Positions 43,502 through 52,200 of a stretch of DNA of 55,738 bases are shown piece by piece (the first letter of the stretch is position 1; each line of letters starts with the position of its first letter). A model generated the notes under the pieces. That model made no database searches. It was not told the origin of the DNA and was given only the letters and a program-made list of their open reading frames with translations. The stretch is from assembly GCF_000787855.1 (NCBI RefSeq), contig NZ_BBPQ01000024.1, positions 52,002 through 107,739 of the forward strand, given 5' to 3'. This stretch comes from Streptacidiphilus anmyonensis (GTDB lineage Bacteria > Actinomycetota > Actinomycetes > Streptomycetales > Streptomycetaceae). The position numbers were made by a program, and so were the translations under genes.

Positions 43502-44403
43502 CCGAGCCCGAACGCCGACCCGAACCCACGGGGCCCGAACCCGCGCGGCCCGAACTCGCGCGGCTGGAAGCCCGCGCACGCGCCGTCCGCGAGCACATCG
43601 TCGACATGTGCAGCGGCCCCGAGGGCGGTCACCTCGGCGGCTCGATGTCCGCCGTCGAGATCCTGGTCGCGCTGTTCTTCCACACGATGAACATCGACGC
43701 CGGCGATCCCGAGTGGAAGCAGCGGGACGTCTTCGTGCTGAGCAAGGGCCACGCGGCGATGGCCCTGTACGCCACGCTCGCCGAGCGGGGGTTCATCGCC
43801 CGCGAGGAGATCGCCACCTTCTGCCGGCCCGGCAGCCGACTGGCCACCCACGGCAACGTCGCCGTCCCCGGCGTCGAGTTCGCCACCGGTTCCCTCGGCC
43901 ACGGGCTGGCCCTGGCCAACGGCACGGCCTGGGCGCAGCGGCAGGCCGGCGACTCGCCCGCGCGCACCTTCGTGCTCCTCGGCGACGGCGAACTGCAGGA
44001 AGGCACGGTCTGGGAGGCCGCCCAGGTGAGCCGCGCCCTCGCCGCCGACAACCTCGTGGCCGTCGTCGACGTCAACAACTTCCAGCAGACCGGTGCGGTG
44101 CGCGAGGTCAGCGACGGCGCGCCCGTCGCCGACCGCTGGGCCGGATTCGGGTGGCACACCGTCGAGGTCGACGGGCACGACCTGGCGGCGCTGTGCTCCG
44201 CCTTCGACGAGGCGGCCCGCGTGAACGGCCCGACGGCCGTGGTCTGCCGCACCGTCAAAGCCAAGGGCGTGGGGGCTCTCGCAGGCAGGGCCTCCTCCCA
44301 CTTCGTCCTGCTCGACACCGAGCGCAAGCGGGCGCGCGTCAGGGCCAGCATGGCGCCCGCGGCTCCCCGCGCGACCGCGAAGGGGGAGCCCGAGCATGCT
44401 TGA
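43498..44403 (+). CDS. Transketolase, N-terminal (TPP-binding) subunit
   Basis: 301 residues from a GTG at 43498 after a Pro/Glu-rich leader. The TPP motif is GDGELQEGTVWEAA to VVDVNNFQQTG. GGHLGGSMSAVEILVALFFH, VLSKGHAAMALYATLAERG and FATGSLGHGLALANG are typical transketolase blocks. With the next gene it forms a two-piece transketolase, as in actinomycete secondary metabolism. Expected reaction: transfer of a two-carbon hydroxyacetyl group from a ketose (or hydroxypyruvate) to the carrier-bound glutamate semialdehyde, giving a seven-carbon keto-diol. It overlaps the C-terminal subunit by eight bases. Confidence 0.93.
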   Translation: MTEPERRPEPTGPEPARPELARLEARARAVREHIVDMCSGPEGGHLGGSMSAVEILVALFFHTMNIDAGDPEWKQRDVFVLSKGHAAMALYATLAERGFIAREEIATFCRPGSRLATHGNVAVPGVEFATGSLGHGLALANGTAWAQRQAGDSPARTFVLLGDGELQEGTVWEAAQVSRALAADNLVAVVDVNNFQQTGAVREVSDGAPVADRWAGFGWHTVEVDGHDLAALCSAFDEAARVNGPTAVVCRTVKAKGVGALAGRASSHFVLLDTERKRARVRASMAPAAPRATAKGEPEHA

Positions 44404-45400
44404 CACCAAGCCCGAGACTGCCAAGCCCGAGACTGCCAAGCCCGAGACCGCCCAGCCCGAGACCGCCAGGACCGGGCCCGCGACCGGGACGGAGCGCGTC
44501 AGCACCCGGACCGCCTTCGCCGAGGCCCTGCCCGAACTCGCGGTACGCCACAACGTGCTGGTCGTCGACACCGACACCGGCAGCATCAAGCCGACGCCCG
44601 AGATGGACTACCTCAACGTCGGCATCGCCGAGAACGCGGCCGTCGGCCTCGCCGCCGGCGCCGAGCACTGCGGACGGCGCGCCCTGGTCTGCACGTTCGC
44701 GGCCTTCTCGGTCAGCCGGGCGTTCGAGTTCATCAAGCTCGACATCGCCTACCCGCGCCGCCGCGTGTGCATCGTCGGCACGCACGGGGGCGCCAGCGGC
44801 GGCTGGCTGGGCCCGACGCACCACGCCACCGAGGACCTCGCGCTGATGAACGCGCTGCCCAACATGCGGGTCGTCGTCCCGGCCGACGCGGTCCAGGCCG
44901 TGTCGCTGCTGGAGCAGTGCCTGACCCACGACGGACCGACCTACCTGCGCCTGGGACGCAAGGGCTCGCCGGTGTTCGCGGGGCTGCCCGCGCCGCGGCT
45001 CGGCGTCCCGCAGCAGGTCCGTCCCGGCCGCGACATCGCCCTGGTCGCCACCGGCCCGGAGATCCTGGCCACCGCGCTGGAGGTGGCGCAGGGCCTCGCC
45101 GAGGCGGGGTACAGCGCGCAGGTGGTCAACGTCCACACCGTCGACCCGGACTCCGCCGGCGCCGTGGCCCGGGCCCTCGCCCCGGAGTGCCGGTGGCTGG
45201 TCACGCTGGAGGAGGCGTGGACGTCCGGCGGCATGGGCGCGCAGGTCGCGGCCGCCGCCGGAGCCCGCGGCATCCCCTGGCTGCCTATCGGCGTCACCGG
45301 CTTCCTGCCGCCCGACAGCCACGCGTCGCTGCTGGAGGCCGGCGGACTGACCACCGGGTCCGTGCTCCGCCGGGTCCTTGACTTCGTCGCCCACCCGTAG
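44396..45400 (+). CDS. Transketolase, C-terminal subunit
   Basis: 334 residues. The pyrimidine-binding domain has MDYLNVGIAENAAVGLAAGA with the Glu that activates TPP, HGGASGGWLGPTHHATEDLA and MRVVVPADAVQAVSLLEQCL. The C-terminal domain reads DIALVATGPEILATALEVAQ and VTLEEAWTSGGMGAQVA. The first 25 residues are a four-fold KPETA-type repeat not found in the core fold, probably a flexible arm. Works with the preceding subunit. Confidence 0.93.
   Translation: MLDTKPETAKPETAKPETAQPETARTGPATGTERVSTRTAFAEALPELAVRHNVLVVDTDTGSIKPTPEMDYLNVGIAENAAVGLAAGAEHCGRRALVCTFAAFSVSRAFEFIKLDIAYPRRRVCIVGTHGGASGGWLGPTHHATEDLALMNALPNMRVVVPADAVQAVSLLEQCLTHDGPTYLRLGRKGSPVFAGLPAPRLGVPQQVRPGRDIALVATGPEILATALEVAQGLAEAGYSAQVVNVHTVDPDSAGAVARALAPECRWLVTLEEAWTSGGMGAQVAAAAGARGIPWLPIGVTGFLPPDSHASLLEAGGLTTGSVLRRVLDFVAHP
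44408..44467 (+). repeat. 15-bp tandem repeat, four copies, in the transketolase C-subunit
   Basis: Units of AAGCCCGAGACTGCC, with the third and fourth slightly changed, encode KPETA, KPETA, KPETA and QPETA. The tract lies just inside the N-terminus and keeps the frame, so copy number may vary among strains without damage. Confidence 0.85.
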
Positions 45401-45444
45401 TGCCAAGCAACCGACCGAGGACCGACCGAGAAGGGAAGGACGAG

Positions 45445-45612
45445 ATGGAAACAGAGTGCGTCAGCTGCGCCGGCACGCTGCTGATACCGGCGGACAGCTA
45501 CCAGGGGGAGATCGTCAGCTGCCCCGGCTGCGCGACGGAGCTGGAGATCCACTCGACGCACCCGCTGGAGCTGGCCATCGCGCCCGAGCCCGAAGAGGAC
45601 TGGGGTGAATGA
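45445..45612 (+). CDS. lysW: LysW-type amino-group carrier protein (AmCP)
   Basis: 55 residues from an ATG at 45445 (AAGGGAAGGACGAG upstream). CVSC and CPGC pairs form the zinc ribbon (METECVSCAGTLLIPADSY, SCPGCATELEIHS), and the C-terminus is EPEEDWGE, the exact LysW-type tail whose last Glu side chain is ligated to the amino group of the substrate. In lysine or arginine synthesis by this route the carrier holds aminoadipate or glutamate. Placed with transketolase and DegT genes, it belongs to the secondary-metabolic version. Its last bases overlap the ligase gene. Confidence 0.95.
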   Translation: METECVSCAGTLLIPADSYQGEIVSCPGCATELEIHSTHPLELAIAPEPEEDWGE

Positions 45613-46489
45613 CCCCCTGGGGACGTCGACGCCCGTGGGCATCCTGTTGTCGACCGTCCGATACGAGGAGCGGCGGCTCCTGGCCGAGCTGGAGCGCCGC
45701 GACGTCCCGGTCGTCCGCCTCGACCCGCGCACCATGTCCTTCGCACCCAAGGACGCCGAGGCGCTCCACGGGATGGCGGTGCTGAACCGGGAGATCTCCA
45801 GTCAGCGGGCGGCGCTGGCCGCGGAGTCGCTCGAGGCGTTCGGCGCCCGGCCGGTCAACGACGCCGCGGCGACCCGGGTCTGCGGCAACAAGTGGTCCAC
45901 CTACCTGCGGCTTCGGCAGTGCGGCGTGCCGACGCCGACGACCCTGCTGGCGCCGTCCCCGCAGGCCGGCCTGGAGGCGGTCGCCTCCGTCGGCTACCCG
46001 GCCGTGATCAAGCCCCTCAGTTCGTCGTGGGGCAACCGGGTCAGCCTGATCACCGACCAGTACGCGGCCGACGCCGTCCTGGAGCACTGCGCCGCCCTGC
46101 CCTCGGCGGTCTCCAGAACGGTGATCGTCCAGGAGGCGGTCCGGCCGGGCTCACCCGACATCCGCGGCATCGTCGTCGACGGCGTCTGCCTGGGCGCCAT
46201 CACCCGCTCCAGCGGCGACTGGCGCAACAACGTGGCCAGGGGGGCGACGGTGCGTCAGCACGCGCCCAGCGAGCAGATCGACCGGCTGTGCGTCCAGGCG
46301 GCGGCCGCCGTGGGCGCGCGGATCGCCGGGGTGGACCTGGTCGAGTACGCGGACGGGTCCTTCACGGTGCTCGAAGTGAACTCCCGCGTCGAATTCCAGG
46401 GATTCGAGCGTGCGACGGGCGTCGACGTCGCCGCACGGATCGTCGAGGCCCTGACGGCCGCGATGAGCGAGGTGAAGGAACCGGTATGA
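45605..46489 (+). CDS. lysX: LysX-type ligase: loads glutamate onto the amino-group carrier
   Basis: 294 residues from a GTG at 45605, overlapping the carrier gene by eight bases. ATP-grasp protein of the RimK/LysX group: LLSTVRYEERRLLAELERRD, NKWSTYLRLRQCGVPTPTTL, YPAVIKPLSSSWGNRVSLI, SGDWRNNVARGATV and the C-terminal metal site LEVNSRVEFQGFERATGVDV. It joins the carrier's C-terminal Glu side chain to the amino group of an acidic amino acid using ATP. The expected substrate is glutamate, from the pathway context; sequence alone does not separate Glu from aminoadipate here with certainty. Confidence 0.93.
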   Translation: MNDPLGTSTPVGILLSTVRYEERRLLAELERRDVPVVRLDPRTMSFAPKDAEALHGMAVLNREISSQRAALAAESLEAFGARPVNDAAATRVCGNKWSTYLRLRQCGVPTPTTLLAPSPQAGLEAVASVGYPAVIKPLSSSWGNRVSLITDQYAADAVLEHCAALPSAVSRTVIVQEAVRPGSPDIRGIVVDGVCLGAITRSSGDWRNNVARGATVRQHAPSEQIDRLCVQAAAAVGARIAGVDLVEYADGSFTVLEVNSRVEFQGFERATGVDVAARIVEALTAAMSEVKEPV

Positions 46490-47496
46490 AGCGCATCGCA
46501 GTGGTGGGCGGACGGGGCTTCGTGGGAGGTGAGCTGCTGCGGCTGCTCGTCCACCACCCCGGGGTCGAGGTCGCGGCCGTGACCTCCGACACCCACGCCG
46601 GCCGCGCCGTCGAGAACGCCCACCCACCGCTGCGCGGCAGCGGCCTGCGTTACCGCAGGCGCGAGGACCTGGAGCCGGTCGACCTGGTCTTCCTCGCCGG
46701 GGTGCACGGATCCACGGCCCGGATCCTCGACGACATGGCGGCGCTCGCGCCGAAGATCGTCGACCTGACCGCCGACTTCCGGATCGAGGACGCCTCGGTC
46801 ATGGAGCGCTACTACGGTTGGAGCCGTCAAGGCGAGCACGCCAAGGCGTTCGTCCGCGGCCTGCCCGAGCTGCACCGCAAACAGATCGTCGACGCCGACC
46901 GGGTCGCCGTCCCCGGCTGCATGGCCACCAGCGCGATCCTGAGCCTCGCGCCGCTGGCGGCACGCGGGCTGCTCACGGAGGTGCAGGTCGACGCGCGGAC
47001 CGGCAGCAGCGGCGGCGGCGCCTCCAGCGGCGACGCGAACTCCCACGCCCTGCGCAGCGGCGTGATGCGGGTGTTCGCGCCGTTCGAGCACCGGCACGAG
47101 GCCGAGGTGGCCGAGGCGCTGCGGGTGGAGGTGTCGATGACGGTCACCGCGACACCGCAGGTGCGCGGCGTGCAGACGCTGACCAAGGTCGAGGTCGGGG
47201 AGGTGGGCGAGCGGGAGCTGCTCGCCATGTACCGCGAGGACTACGGCGCGGAGCCGTTCGTCCGCCTGGTCAACAGCCCCCGCGGGACCTACCGCTACCC
47301 GGACCCGAAGGTGCTGCTCGGCTCGAACTTCTGCGACGTCGGCGTCGTCGCCGACCACCGCGGCAAGGCGCTGGTGATGGGGAGCCTCGACAACCTGATG
47401 AAGGGGGCCGCGGGCGGCGCGGTGCAGTGCATGAACCTCATGCTCGGCCTGCCGGAGACGTGCGGGCTGACCTTCCCCGGACTGCACCCGGTATGA
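46486..47496 (+). CDS. lysY: LysY/ArgC-type reductase of the carrier-bound acyl phosphate
   Basis: 336 residues from an ATG at 46486. N-terminal NADPH fold (RIAVVGGRGFVGGELLRLLV), VVFLAGVHGSTARILDDM-type segment (LVFLAGVHGSTARILD), VDLTADFRIED, the catalytic Cys in VPGCMATSAILSLAPLA, SGGGASSGDANSHALRSGVM and the GSLDNLMKGAAGGAVQCMN signature near the end. It should reduce the phosphate made by the LysZ-type kinase to the semialdehyde, still bound to the carrier. Overlaps the ligase and kinase genes by four bases each. Confidence 0.94.
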   Translation: MKRIAVVGGRGFVGGELLRLLVHHPGVEVAAVTSDTHAGRAVENAHPPLRGSGLRYRRREDLEPVDLVFLAGVHGSTARILDDMAALAPKIVDLTADFRIEDASVMERYYGWSRQGEHAKAFVRGLPELHRKQIVDADRVAVPGCMATSAILSLAPLAARGLLTEVQVDARTGSSGGGASSGDANSHALRSGVMRVFAPFEHRHEAEVAEALRVEVSMTVTATPQVRGVQTLTKVEVGEVGERELLAMYREDYGAEPFVRLVNSPRGTYRYPDPKVLLGSNFCDVGVVADHRGKALVMGSLDNLMKGAAGGAVQCMNLMLGLPETCGLTFPGLHPV

Positions 47497-48323
47497 CCAT
47501 GACGAGAATCGTGGTGAAGTGGGGCGGCAGCCTCCAGGACAACGGCGCGTCGATCGCCGACGACATCGCCGCCCTGCACCGTGACCACCGCATCGTGGTG
47601 GTGCACGGCGGATCGCGGGACATCGACGACACGATCAGGGAGCTCGGGCTGCCGCGCCGCACCCTGCGGTCCCCGGACGGCATGGTGACGCGGTACACCG
47701 ACGCGGCCACCCTGACCGCGCTGATGATGGCGATGCGCGGACGCACCCAGGCACGGATCGTCTCGGAGCTGGCGGCCCGCGGCGTCACCGCAGTCGGTTT
47801 GTCGGGCATGGACGGGGGACTGGTCCGCACCGAGCGCAAGGCCGCGATCCGTGCGGTGTTCGGCGACAGCGTCCGGGTGGTGCGCGACAACCTCGCCGGC
47901 CGCGTCGTCGGCGTCGACACCCGCGTCCTGGACGCGCTCCACGCCTGCGGCATGGTGCCCGTCGTGTGCCCGCCGGGCATGACGGCCGACGGCCAGGCGA
48001 CCAACGTCGACGCGGACCGCATGGCCTGCGCCGTCGCGGCGGCCTGGCGGGCCGACCGGCTGCTGCTGTTCACCGACGCCCCAGGCGTGCTCGCCGACCG
48101 CGACGACCCCGGCTCCGTCATCGCCTCGCTCAGCCGCGACGACGCCAAGAGCCTGGTGGCGGAACTGGGCGGCGGCATGCGGATGAAGGTCGCCGCCGCG
48201 GTCGAGGCCCTGGACAAGGGCGCACAGGCGGTACAGGTCTGCGACGGGCGGGTCGACTCGCCTGTCGCGCGGGCTCTACGAGGGAGCGGAACCCTCATCG
48301 GAAAGGGCTGTGGCGCACCGTGA
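47493..48323 (+). CDS. lysZ: LysZ/ArgB-type kinase acting on the carrier-bound amino acid
   Basis: 276 residues from an ATG at 47493. Amino-acid kinase fold: RIVVKWGGSLQDN, RIVVVHGGSRDIDDTI, VTRYTDAATLTALMMA, AVGLSGMDGGLVRTERK, NVDADRMACAVAAAWRADRL, LLFTDAPGVLAD and GGGMRMKVAAAVEAL. It phosphorylates the side-chain carboxylate of the carrier-bound glutamate. The order ligase, reductase, kinase, hydrolase is typical of compact LysW operons. Confidence 0.94.
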   Translation: MTMTRIVVKWGGSLQDNGASIADDIAALHRDHRIVVVHGGSRDIDDTIRELGLPRRTLRSPDGMVTRYTDAATLTALMMAMRGRTQARIVSELAARGVTAVGLSGMDGGLVRTERKAAIRAVFGDSVRVVRDNLAGRVVGVDTRVLDALHACGMVPVVCPPGMTADGQATNVDADRMACAVAAAWRADRLLLFTDAPGVLADRDDPGSVIASLSRDDAKSLVAELGGGMRMKVAAAVEALDKGAQAVQVCDGRVDSPVARALRGSGTLIGKGCGAP

Positions 48324-49408
48324 CGATTGACCATGTCAGCACCGAAGCACCCGAGTTGACCGACACCCACGCCGTGGCGTTACTCGCCGAGGTCGTGGCG
48401 ACCGAGTCGGTCTCCGGCGGCGAGCAGAAACTGGCGGAGCGGCTGCGCGACGTGGCGGCGCGACACGGCGCCGAGAGCTACCTGGACGACGTGGGGAACG
48501 TGCACGCCCTGGTCGGGCAGGGGCCGCGTACCGTCATGCTGCTCAGCCACCTCGACACGGTGCCGGGCGAGGTCCTCTTCGAGCACAGCGAGGACCTCAT
48601 CCGCGGCCGGGGGGCCGTCGACGCCAAGGGCCCGCTGACGGCCATGCTCGTCGCGGCGCTGACAAGCCGTCATCTCGGCCTCCGCATCCACTGGGTGGGG
48701 GTCGTCGAGGAGGAGACCCTGTGGTCCAGGGGCGGCGAGCACGTCCGTGCGACCGTGCCCGAACCCGACGCCGTGATCGTGGGGGAGCCGAGCGGGGCGT
48801 CGTCGGTGACCATCGGCTACAAGGGGCTCGTCGAACTCCAGGTCCGCTGCGAGGTCCCGCGCACCCACACCGCCACGCCCGGCCCGAAGGCCAGCGAGAC
48901 CCTGGTCAAGGCGCTCGGCCGGCTGTTCGACCGGTACGGGGCGCGCGGGAACGAGAACTTCGGGGACGTCGGCATGATCGTCAGAGACGGCCGCTTCGAG
49001 CCGTTCTCCAGCTCGTGCTCGCTGGTGTTCCGCACCCCGCCCGGGACGACGGCCGAGGGCCTGCGCAAGGACGTCTCGACGGTCCTGGGCGAGCCGGTGG
49101 AGGTGTCGACGGTCTACGAGGTCCCCGCCGTCGTCGTCCCGCGCGGCTCCGCGTGCGTCCGCGCGCTGTCGCGCGCCATCGTCCTCGAGGGCTTCCAGGC
49201 CGGCCACAAGCTCAAGACCGGCACCAGCGACATGAACACGTTGAGCAGGACCTGGACGGTGCCGATGGCCACCTACGGGCCGGGCGACAGCCACCAGGAC
49301 CACACCGACGACGAACACATCCTGATCCAGGAGTACCTCCTCGGCATCCGCGTCCTGCGGACCGCCCTGGGCGAACTCGACAAGACCCTCCCGGAGGCAG
49401 CGTCATGA
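48320..49408 (+). CDS. lysK: LysK-type M20 hydrolase releasing the product from the carrier
   Basis: 362 residues from a GTG at 48320. M20 metallopeptidase: metal ligands in LLSHLDTVPG and GRGAVDAKGPLTAML, base-type Glu in VVEEETLWSRGGE, VGEPSGASSVTIGYKG, and a final metal-binding His near DSHQDHTDDEHI. LysK cuts the isopeptide bond and frees the finished amino acid from LysW. Here that product should be DADH or a relative. A TTA codon at 48380-48382 (codon 21) places this step too under possible bldA control. Overlaps the sulfotransferase start by four bases. Confidence 0.92.
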   Translation: MTIDHVSTEAPELTDTHAVALLAEVVATESVSGGEQKLAERLRDVAARHGAESYLDDVGNVHALVGQGPRTVMLLSHLDTVPGEVLFEHSEDLIRGRGAVDAKGPLTAMLVAALTSRHLGLRIHWVGVVEEETLWSRGGEHVRATVPEPDAVIVGEPSGASSVTIGYKGLVELQVRCEVPRTHTATPGPKASETLVKALGRLFDRYGARGNENFGDVGMIVRDGRFEPFSSSCSLVFRTPPGTTAEGLRKDVSTVLGEPVEVSTVYEVPAVVVPRGSACVRALSRAIVLEGFQAGHKLKTGTSDMNTLSRTWTVPMATYGPGDSHQDHTDDEHILIQEYLLGIRVLRTALGELDKTLPEAAS

Positions 49409-50133
49409 CGGAGCAGCCGAGTCTCTTGGCGCTGTGGTGCGTCCCGCGCTCGCGGTCCACCGCGTTCGAGCGCGCCATGTACGAGCGCGGCGACTTCCTG
49501 GTAGTCCACGAGCCGTTCTCGCGGGTCTGCGACTTCGGCGAGACGGAGCTGGCCGGGCGCACCTGCACCAGCCAGGAGGAGGTGATGGCGGCGCTGGTCG
49601 AGACGGCGGCGAAGCAGCCGGTCTTCTTCAAGGACACCACCGACTTCCCGCTCGACCGGCTCGGCGCGAACCCCGCCTTCCTGGGCCGCTGCCGCCACGC
49701 CGCGATGGTCCGCAACCCCCGCGACACCGTGCGCTCGCACCTGGTCATGCAGGCCGACGCCACCTCCTCCGCCATGGGGTTCGGGCACCTGTGGGACATC
49801 GTCGAGGCGGTGACCTCCGCCGGTCTGCCGATGCACCTGGTCGACGGCGACGAGCTGGCCGGCGACCCGCAGGCGGAGATGCGACGCTACTGCGCCGCCA
49901 TGGGCGTCGACTTCCTCGCCGAGGCGCTCGACTTCAAGCGGGAGCCCCCGGCCAGCTGGAAGGCCACCGGGCGCTGGCACGAGGGGGCCAGCGAGTCGAA
50001 GGCCCTGGGCGCCTCCCCGGCCGGGAGGAAGCCGTTCCCGGAAAGCCTGGAGCAGACCGCGCTGGCCTTCGAGAAGGACCAACTGCCGTACTACGAGAGG
50101 ATCACGGCAGCACTGGGCGCTCCCCGGAGCTGA
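49405..50133 (+). CDS. Sulfotransferase (PAPS-dependent)
   Basis: 242 residues from an ATG at 49405. The 5'-phosphosulfate loop is WCVPRSRSTAFERAM at residue 11. VFFKDTTDFPLDRL and the 3'-phosphate motif MVRNPRDTVRSHLV follow near residues 75-115. The late ASWKATGRWHEGASE resembles the substrate loop of the group. In azinomycin-type pathways a hydroxyl is sulfated so that sulfate can leave when the aziridine closes. With the APS kinase gene downstream, this fits. Confidence 0.88.
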   Translation: MTEQPSLLALWCVPRSRSTAFERAMYERGDFLVVHEPFSRVCDFGETELAGRTCTSQEEVMAALVETAAKQPVFFKDTTDFPLDRLGANPAFLGRCRHAAMVRNPRDTVRSHLVMQADATSSAMGFGHLWDIVEAVTSAGLPMHLVDGDELAGDPQAEMRRYCAAMGVDFLAEALDFKREPPASWKATGRWHEGASESKALGASPAGRKPFPESLEQTALAFEKDQLPYYERITAALGAPRS

Positions 50134-50220
50134 CCGCCCGGACGTGAGGACGCAGGGCTGACGGCGCAGGGCTGACGATGCAGAGCAGTGCACACGAGCA
50201 AGGACGACGAAGGAGCGGAC

Positions 50221-51477
50221 ATGTCGCTGGGCCGTAGCTTCACCAAGCTGTGGTGGTCGCAGGGGTTGTCGAACCTGGCCGACGGCCTGGTGCTGGCGGC
50301 CGTACCCCTCCTCGCCGTGGCGATGACCCGTGACCCCCTGCTGGTCTCGGGGATGACGGTGGCCCAGTTCCTGCCCTGGCTGCTCTTCGCCCTGCCCGCC
50401 GGAGCCCTCGCCGACCACGTCGACCGACGCCTGATCATGGTGTGGGGCAACGCGCTGCGTGCCGTCGGCTTCGGCCTGCTCGCCGTGATGCTCGCCGTCC
50501 ACCTGCGCAGCATCGTCGTCCTCTACCTCGCGGTCTTCCTCGCCGGAACCGCCGAGACGCTGGTCAACAACGCGGCGCTGACGGTGCCGCCGCGCCTGGT
50601 CAAGCGCGGCGACCTGGAACGGGCCAACGGACGCCTGGTCGCCACCCAGTCGACCATCAACAACTTCATCGGACCCCCGGTGGGCGCCGCCCTGTTCGCC
50701 CTGTCGGCGGTCATGGTGGTCACCTCCACCGCGGGCCTGTTCGCCCTCGCCGCCCTCGCCGTGATCACCCTGCCCCGGATGCTGCCCACCGCGAGCGACT
50801 CCAGCGGCGGCAACCACACGCCCGGAGCGGTCGTCCGCAGCATCCGCGAAGGCTGGTCCTACTTCTGGAACCACCGGCTGCTGCGGCGCGTGGCGTTCAT
50901 CTCCGGCTCGATCAACCTGTTCTCCTCCGCCACCGAGGGCCTGCTCGTGCTGCTGGCGACCGGCCCGTTGAAGGTCTCCACGTCCTGGTACGGCGTCTTC
51001 ATCGCGCTGCCGGCCGTGGGCGCCGTGATCGGCTCGCTGATCGCGGCGCGGGTCGTCCCGGCCATCGGCGGCGGACCGGTCACCTGGCTCGCCGCGCTCG
51101 TGCCCGCCGCCAGCTACGTCGTCCTCGGGCTCAGCGGGAGCGTCGTCCTGTCCGAGATCGCCATGTTCCTCGCCGCCATCGCCACCGCCTTGAACCAGAT
51201 CGTGGTGACCACCCTGCGGCAGGCGTCCGTCCCCGACGAACTGCTCGGCCGCGTCACCGCCGGATACCGCCTGATCGTGCTCGGCGCCGTGCCCGTCGGC
51301 GCGCTGATCGGCGGAGGGCTCGGGCGGTGGCTGGGACCGGCGCACGCCTTCGTCGTGTGCGGCGTCGGACTGGCGCTCGCCGCGCTCGTGTTCGCCTCAC
51401 GGGTGACCACGCGGGCGCTGCGCGAGGCCGAGCGCGACGTCCAGCCCGTGACCGCCGAAGAGATCTCCTACACCTAG
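50221..51477 (+). CDS. MFS exporter (EntS/enterobactin-exporter-like group)
   Basis: 418 residues from an ATG at 50221 (GAAGGAG site). Twelve predicted membrane segments. It opens LWWSQGLSNLADGLVLAAVP, has the A-motif-like GALADHVDRRLIMVWGNALR, and VFLAGTAETLVNNAALTVPP. This subgroup exports siderophores and peptides. Located inside the cluster, it is the probable product exporter and part of self-resistance. Confidence 0.9.
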   Translation: MSLGRSFTKLWWSQGLSNLADGLVLAAVPLLAVAMTRDPLLVSGMTVAQFLPWLLFALPAGALADHVDRRLIMVWGNALRAVGFGLLAVMLAVHLRSIVVLYLAVFLAGTAETLVNNAALTVPPRLVKRGDLERANGRLVATQSTINNFIGPPVGAALFALSAVMVVTSTAGLFALAALAVITLPRMLPTASDSSGGNHTPGAVVRSIREGWSYFWNHRLLRRVAFISGSINLFSSATEGLLVLLATGPLKVSTSWYGVFIALPAVGAVIGSLIAARVVPAIGGGPVTWLAALVPAASYVVLGLSGSVVLSEIAMFLAAIATALNQIVVTTLRQASVPDELLGRVTAGYRLIVLGAVPVGALIGGGLGRWLGPAHAFVVCGVGLALAALVFASRVTTRALREAERDVQPVTAEEISYT

Positions 51478-51504
51478 CCGCAGCGAGCGAAGGGACACGC
51501 CCTG

Positions 51505-51876
51505 ATGAGCCTGATGTTGTCGCACACGACCGTCGACGCGCGCGACCCCTACGCGCAGGCGCGATGGTGGTGCGAGATGGCCGAGTTCACCCCCAAGGAA
51601 GGGGTGCGGCCGGGGTCCGACGAGTGCTACGTCGCCACCGGGGACGGCTACACCGTGCTGTTCATCCTCGTGCCCGACGCCAAGACGGTGAAGAACCGTG
51701 TGCACTTCTGCATGCGGCCCAAGGACCGCTCGCAGGACGCGGAGGTCGAACGCGCCCTCGCGCTGGGCGCGGGCGTCGTCACCGACTTCCGGTCGTCGGG
51801 CGGCTGGGTGGTCATGGCCGACCCCGAGGGCAACGAGTTCTGCATCCTGGCCGACCGGCACACGACCGGTGAGTAG
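51505..51876 (+). CDS. VOC-fold (glyoxalase/bleomycin-resistance-like) small protein
   Basis: 123 residues from an ATG at 51505. Two beta-alpha-beta-beta-beta units: SLMLSHTTVDARDPYAQARW and VHFCMRPKDRSQDAEVERAL, then FRSSGGWVVMADPEGNEFCI, the typical VOC end. Proteins of this type bind drugs such as bleomycin or mitomycin, and others are metal enzymes. Between the exporter and the NRPS genes it may be a drug-binding self-resistance protein or a small enzyme of the pathway. Confidence 0.82.
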   Translation: MSLMLSHTTVDARDPYAQARWWCEMAEFTPKEGVRPGSDECYVATGDGYTVLFILVPDAKTVKNRVHFCMRPKDRSQDAEVERALALGAGVVTDFRSSGGWVVMADPEGNEFCILADRHTTGE

Positions 51877-51924
51877 CGGGCGCTCGCGCCGAGAGAACCC
51901 AAGCAGACGAGGTAAGGAGACCCC

Positions 51925-52200
51925 GTGACCGAGAAGCGAGACGTCGTGTGCAAGGCCGCCTACGAGCAGCCGGCCGACGAGCTGGAGGAGCACGTCGCCG
52001 CCGTCATCGCCGAGGTGCTGGGCCTCGACCGGGTGGGCCGCCGCGACAGCTTCTACGACTTCGGCGGCACCTCGCTCGCGGCCATCCGCATCTGCGCCCG
52101 CATCGAGCGCCGCCTGGGACTGCGCGTCGACCCCGCGTGGCTGCTCGAATACGACGAGCTGGCCGACTTCGCCGAGCAGATCCGGCTCGGTGCCCTGTGA
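51925..52200 (+). CDS. Free-standing peptidyl carrier protein
   Basis: 91 residues from a GTG at 51925 with AAGGAGA upstream. The phosphopantetheine site is YDFGGTSLAAIRI with Ser near residue 50. It overlaps the free-standing A-domain gene by four bases, so the pair probably works together: the A domain loads this carrier in trans, and the free C domain uses it. Confidence 0.92.
   Translation: MTEKRDVVCKAAYEQPADELEEHVAAVIAEVLGLDRVGRRDSFYDFGGTSLAAIRICARIERRLGLRVDPAWLLEYDELADFAEQIRLGAL

Noticed and set aside
45445-49408. Primary lysine or arginine biosynthesis by the LysW route
   Set aside because: No LysJ-type aminotransferase or homocitrate-pathway gene is present, while transketolase, DegT, sulfotransferase and NRPS genes are interleaved, which fits secondary metabolism.
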